7,759 nucleotides of DNA from Alphaproteobacteria bacterium. GTDB taxonomy: Bacteria > Pseudomonadota > Alphaproteobacteria > Rhizobiales > Beijerinckiaceae. The translations under genes and the position numbers were made by a program. The notes beneath the pieces were generated by a model. That model ran no database searches, was not told the origin of the DNA, and saw only the letters and a program-made list of their open reading frames with translations. The stretch is taken from contig RFZR01000068.1 of NCBI GenBank assembly GCA_009920595.1, positions 1-7,759 on the forward strand, given 5' to 3'. Positions 6,669 to 7,759 of the stretch are shown piece after piece. Numbering within the stretch: position 1 is the first letter of the stretch; each line of letters opens with the position of its first letter.

Positions 6669-7759
6669 TTACCGCGCGGTCGTTGACCCTCCTTCGCGGA
6701 CGAGTGACCATTTGATCCGGCCCACATTTGTGGTTTCAGCGATGACCAGCTGGGTCATCCGACGCAAGCCGTCTTGCGAAGCAAAGAGAATGCTTTCTTC
6801 AACTGTGACGGGTTTTTCGCAAGAGAATGTCCAAATGGCTCCTGAGGGAAGTTGCAGCTTCACAATCTCGGGCTCTTGGATATCAACCCGGACTGAGGGA
6901 TGAAGATGAAAGCGCAGCGCGATTGACTTATTCTTGATGGCTTTCCGTTTTGAGACCGCTTCAAGCCCGTCTTCGCCGATCAACCAACCACCATCGCGGC
7001 CCAGGGTCAGACTGCGCCGATGAATGACACCAAATTCCCGTACATAGGCATCATGCGTAGCGGTGATCTTTTCACTCGCTTCATCGCTTTCCCGTAAAGC
7101 CGTAACCTTACGTGGCCCTTCAAGCACAGGACCTCCCGCTGGCCATCGATCATCGTCAACGGGAGCGAAATGGCAGCTCGACGTGTCATCGATCACAAGC
7201 GTTGAATGCGCAGCGGTGGCGCGGGCCAAAGCGCGATGTGTGTCACGCCCTTCAGGCGGTGCGCCGCAATTCGAGATTATTTTTTCACCGCGATCAGACA
7301 ATTCAAAAGACAGGCAGCCCGCATGTGCTGCGAGTGAAAACGCTTCAGGAGGCGGACGACCAACATCCATTATCAAAATTGTGTCTTCGCCATGCATGCG
7401 TCTATAGCCAGAAGGGCCAGCAGTTTCAGCAGTGCCCGCACGCGCATCTTGATAGGCAAGCAAAGTCGCAATCGTATCAGGCGGCGTTGTGCTCATGCCG
7501 TTAAACAAAGCCACAGTGCCATCATCATGTCTGAACAAACGCAGCATCGGCATCATGCGATCAATCGCATTCAAGAGTTCAGGGGGCGGTGGAAATTCGT
7601 TCGATGGGAAGCAATGTTTCAACGGCAGAAGATCGGCGAGAAGATCAATCAAGGCTTGCGGATTGCGGCTGATATGACCGCCATCTGATAAGATTTCTTT
7701 CTGCAATTGTTTGATCAAATGTTTTACGACACGGCGCTTTCGTCCAAGGCCAAGATTGG
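6669..7759 (-). CDS. Heparinase II/III-like protein (5' end outside window)
   Basis: The frame is open to the right edge, so the start lies outside. About 362 C-terminal residues are visible, ending at TAA 6669-6671. A TTG at 7718 is not a credible start because homology continues upstream. The protein resembles the heparinase II/III-like family found next to purH in many alphaproteobacteria. Visible are the end of the helical toroid domain (ILSDGGHISRNPQ, DLLPLKHCF, PPELLNAIDRMMPMLRLFRHDDG, ALFNGM) and then the beta-sandwich domain (SGYRRMHGEDTILIMDVGRPPP, AHAGCLSFELSDRGEKIISNCGAP, LRFHLHPSVRV, LPSGAIWTFSC). Family members are polysaccharide lyases, but the substrate of this purH-linked group is not established and true heparin lyase activity should not be assumed. 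It is upstream of purH on the same strand. Confidence 0.85.
   Translation of the reverse strand, partial: NLGLGRKRRVVKHLIKQLQKEILSDGGHISRNPQALIDLLADLLPLKHCFPSNEFPPPPELLNAIDRMMPMLRLFRHDDGTVALFNGMSTTPPDTIATLLAYQDARAGTAETAGPSGYRRMHGEDTILIMDVGRPPPEAFSLAAHAGCLSFELSDRGEKIISNCGAPPEGRDTHRALARATAAHSTLVIDDTSSCHFAPVDDDRWPAGGPVLEGPRKVTALRESDEASEKITATHDAYVREFGVIHRRSLTLGRDGGWLIGEDGLEAVSKRKAIKNKSIALRFHLHPSVRVDIQEPEIVKLQLPSGAIWTFSCEKPVTVEESILFASQDGLRRMTQLVIAETTNVGRIKWSLVREGGSTTAR

Overview
The window looks like a stretch of ordinary housekeeping chromosome from an alphaproteobacterium. The evidence is the protein types (ClpB, YciB/septation protein A, CcmC/CcmD/CcmG, PurH, and a heparinase II/III-like protein next to purH), their gene order, and their overall resemblance to alphaproteobacterial homologues. 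A Rhizobiales/Hyphomicrobiales-like source is my best guess but is not proven. Base composition appears moderate, not the very high GC of many members of that class. I see no transposase, integrase, phage gene, CRISPR array, tRNA or rRNA.

Left part (1-1345): the 3' portion of clpB on the + strand. It is broken just before the second AAA+ domain by what looks like a small internal deletion that shifts the frame. A good rho-independent terminator follows it. Middle-left (1356-2860): a LysE/RhtB-type exporter on the + strand converges with a fumarylacetoacetate-hydrolase-family enzyme on the - strand. The latter is divergent from yciB, and the roughly 130-bp gap between the two holds a conspicuous inverted repeat.

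Middle (2861-4944): yciB (inner-membrane septation/cell-envelope protein) on the + strand converges, with only 2 bases between stops, on a - strand cytochrome c maturation cluster, ccmC-ccmD-ccmG. That cluster is translationally coupled by short overlaps. CcmC handles and delivers haem with CcmD, and CcmG is the periplasmic thiol reductant of the apocytochrome branch. The ABC subunits CcmA and CcmB, often found just upstream of ccmC, are not here.

Right part (4952-7759): purH (final two steps of IMP synthesis) lies 7 bases upstream of ccmC on the same strand. It is preceded by a heparinase II/III-like gene that runs off the right edge. The - strand therefore reads heparinase-like, purH, ccmC, ccmD, ccmG, with a 124-bp gap before purH and none of note after it. 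I found no convincing new biological system. The most useful leads are the clpB lesion, the purH-ccmC junction without ccmAB, and a terminator hairpin almost touching the exporter start.
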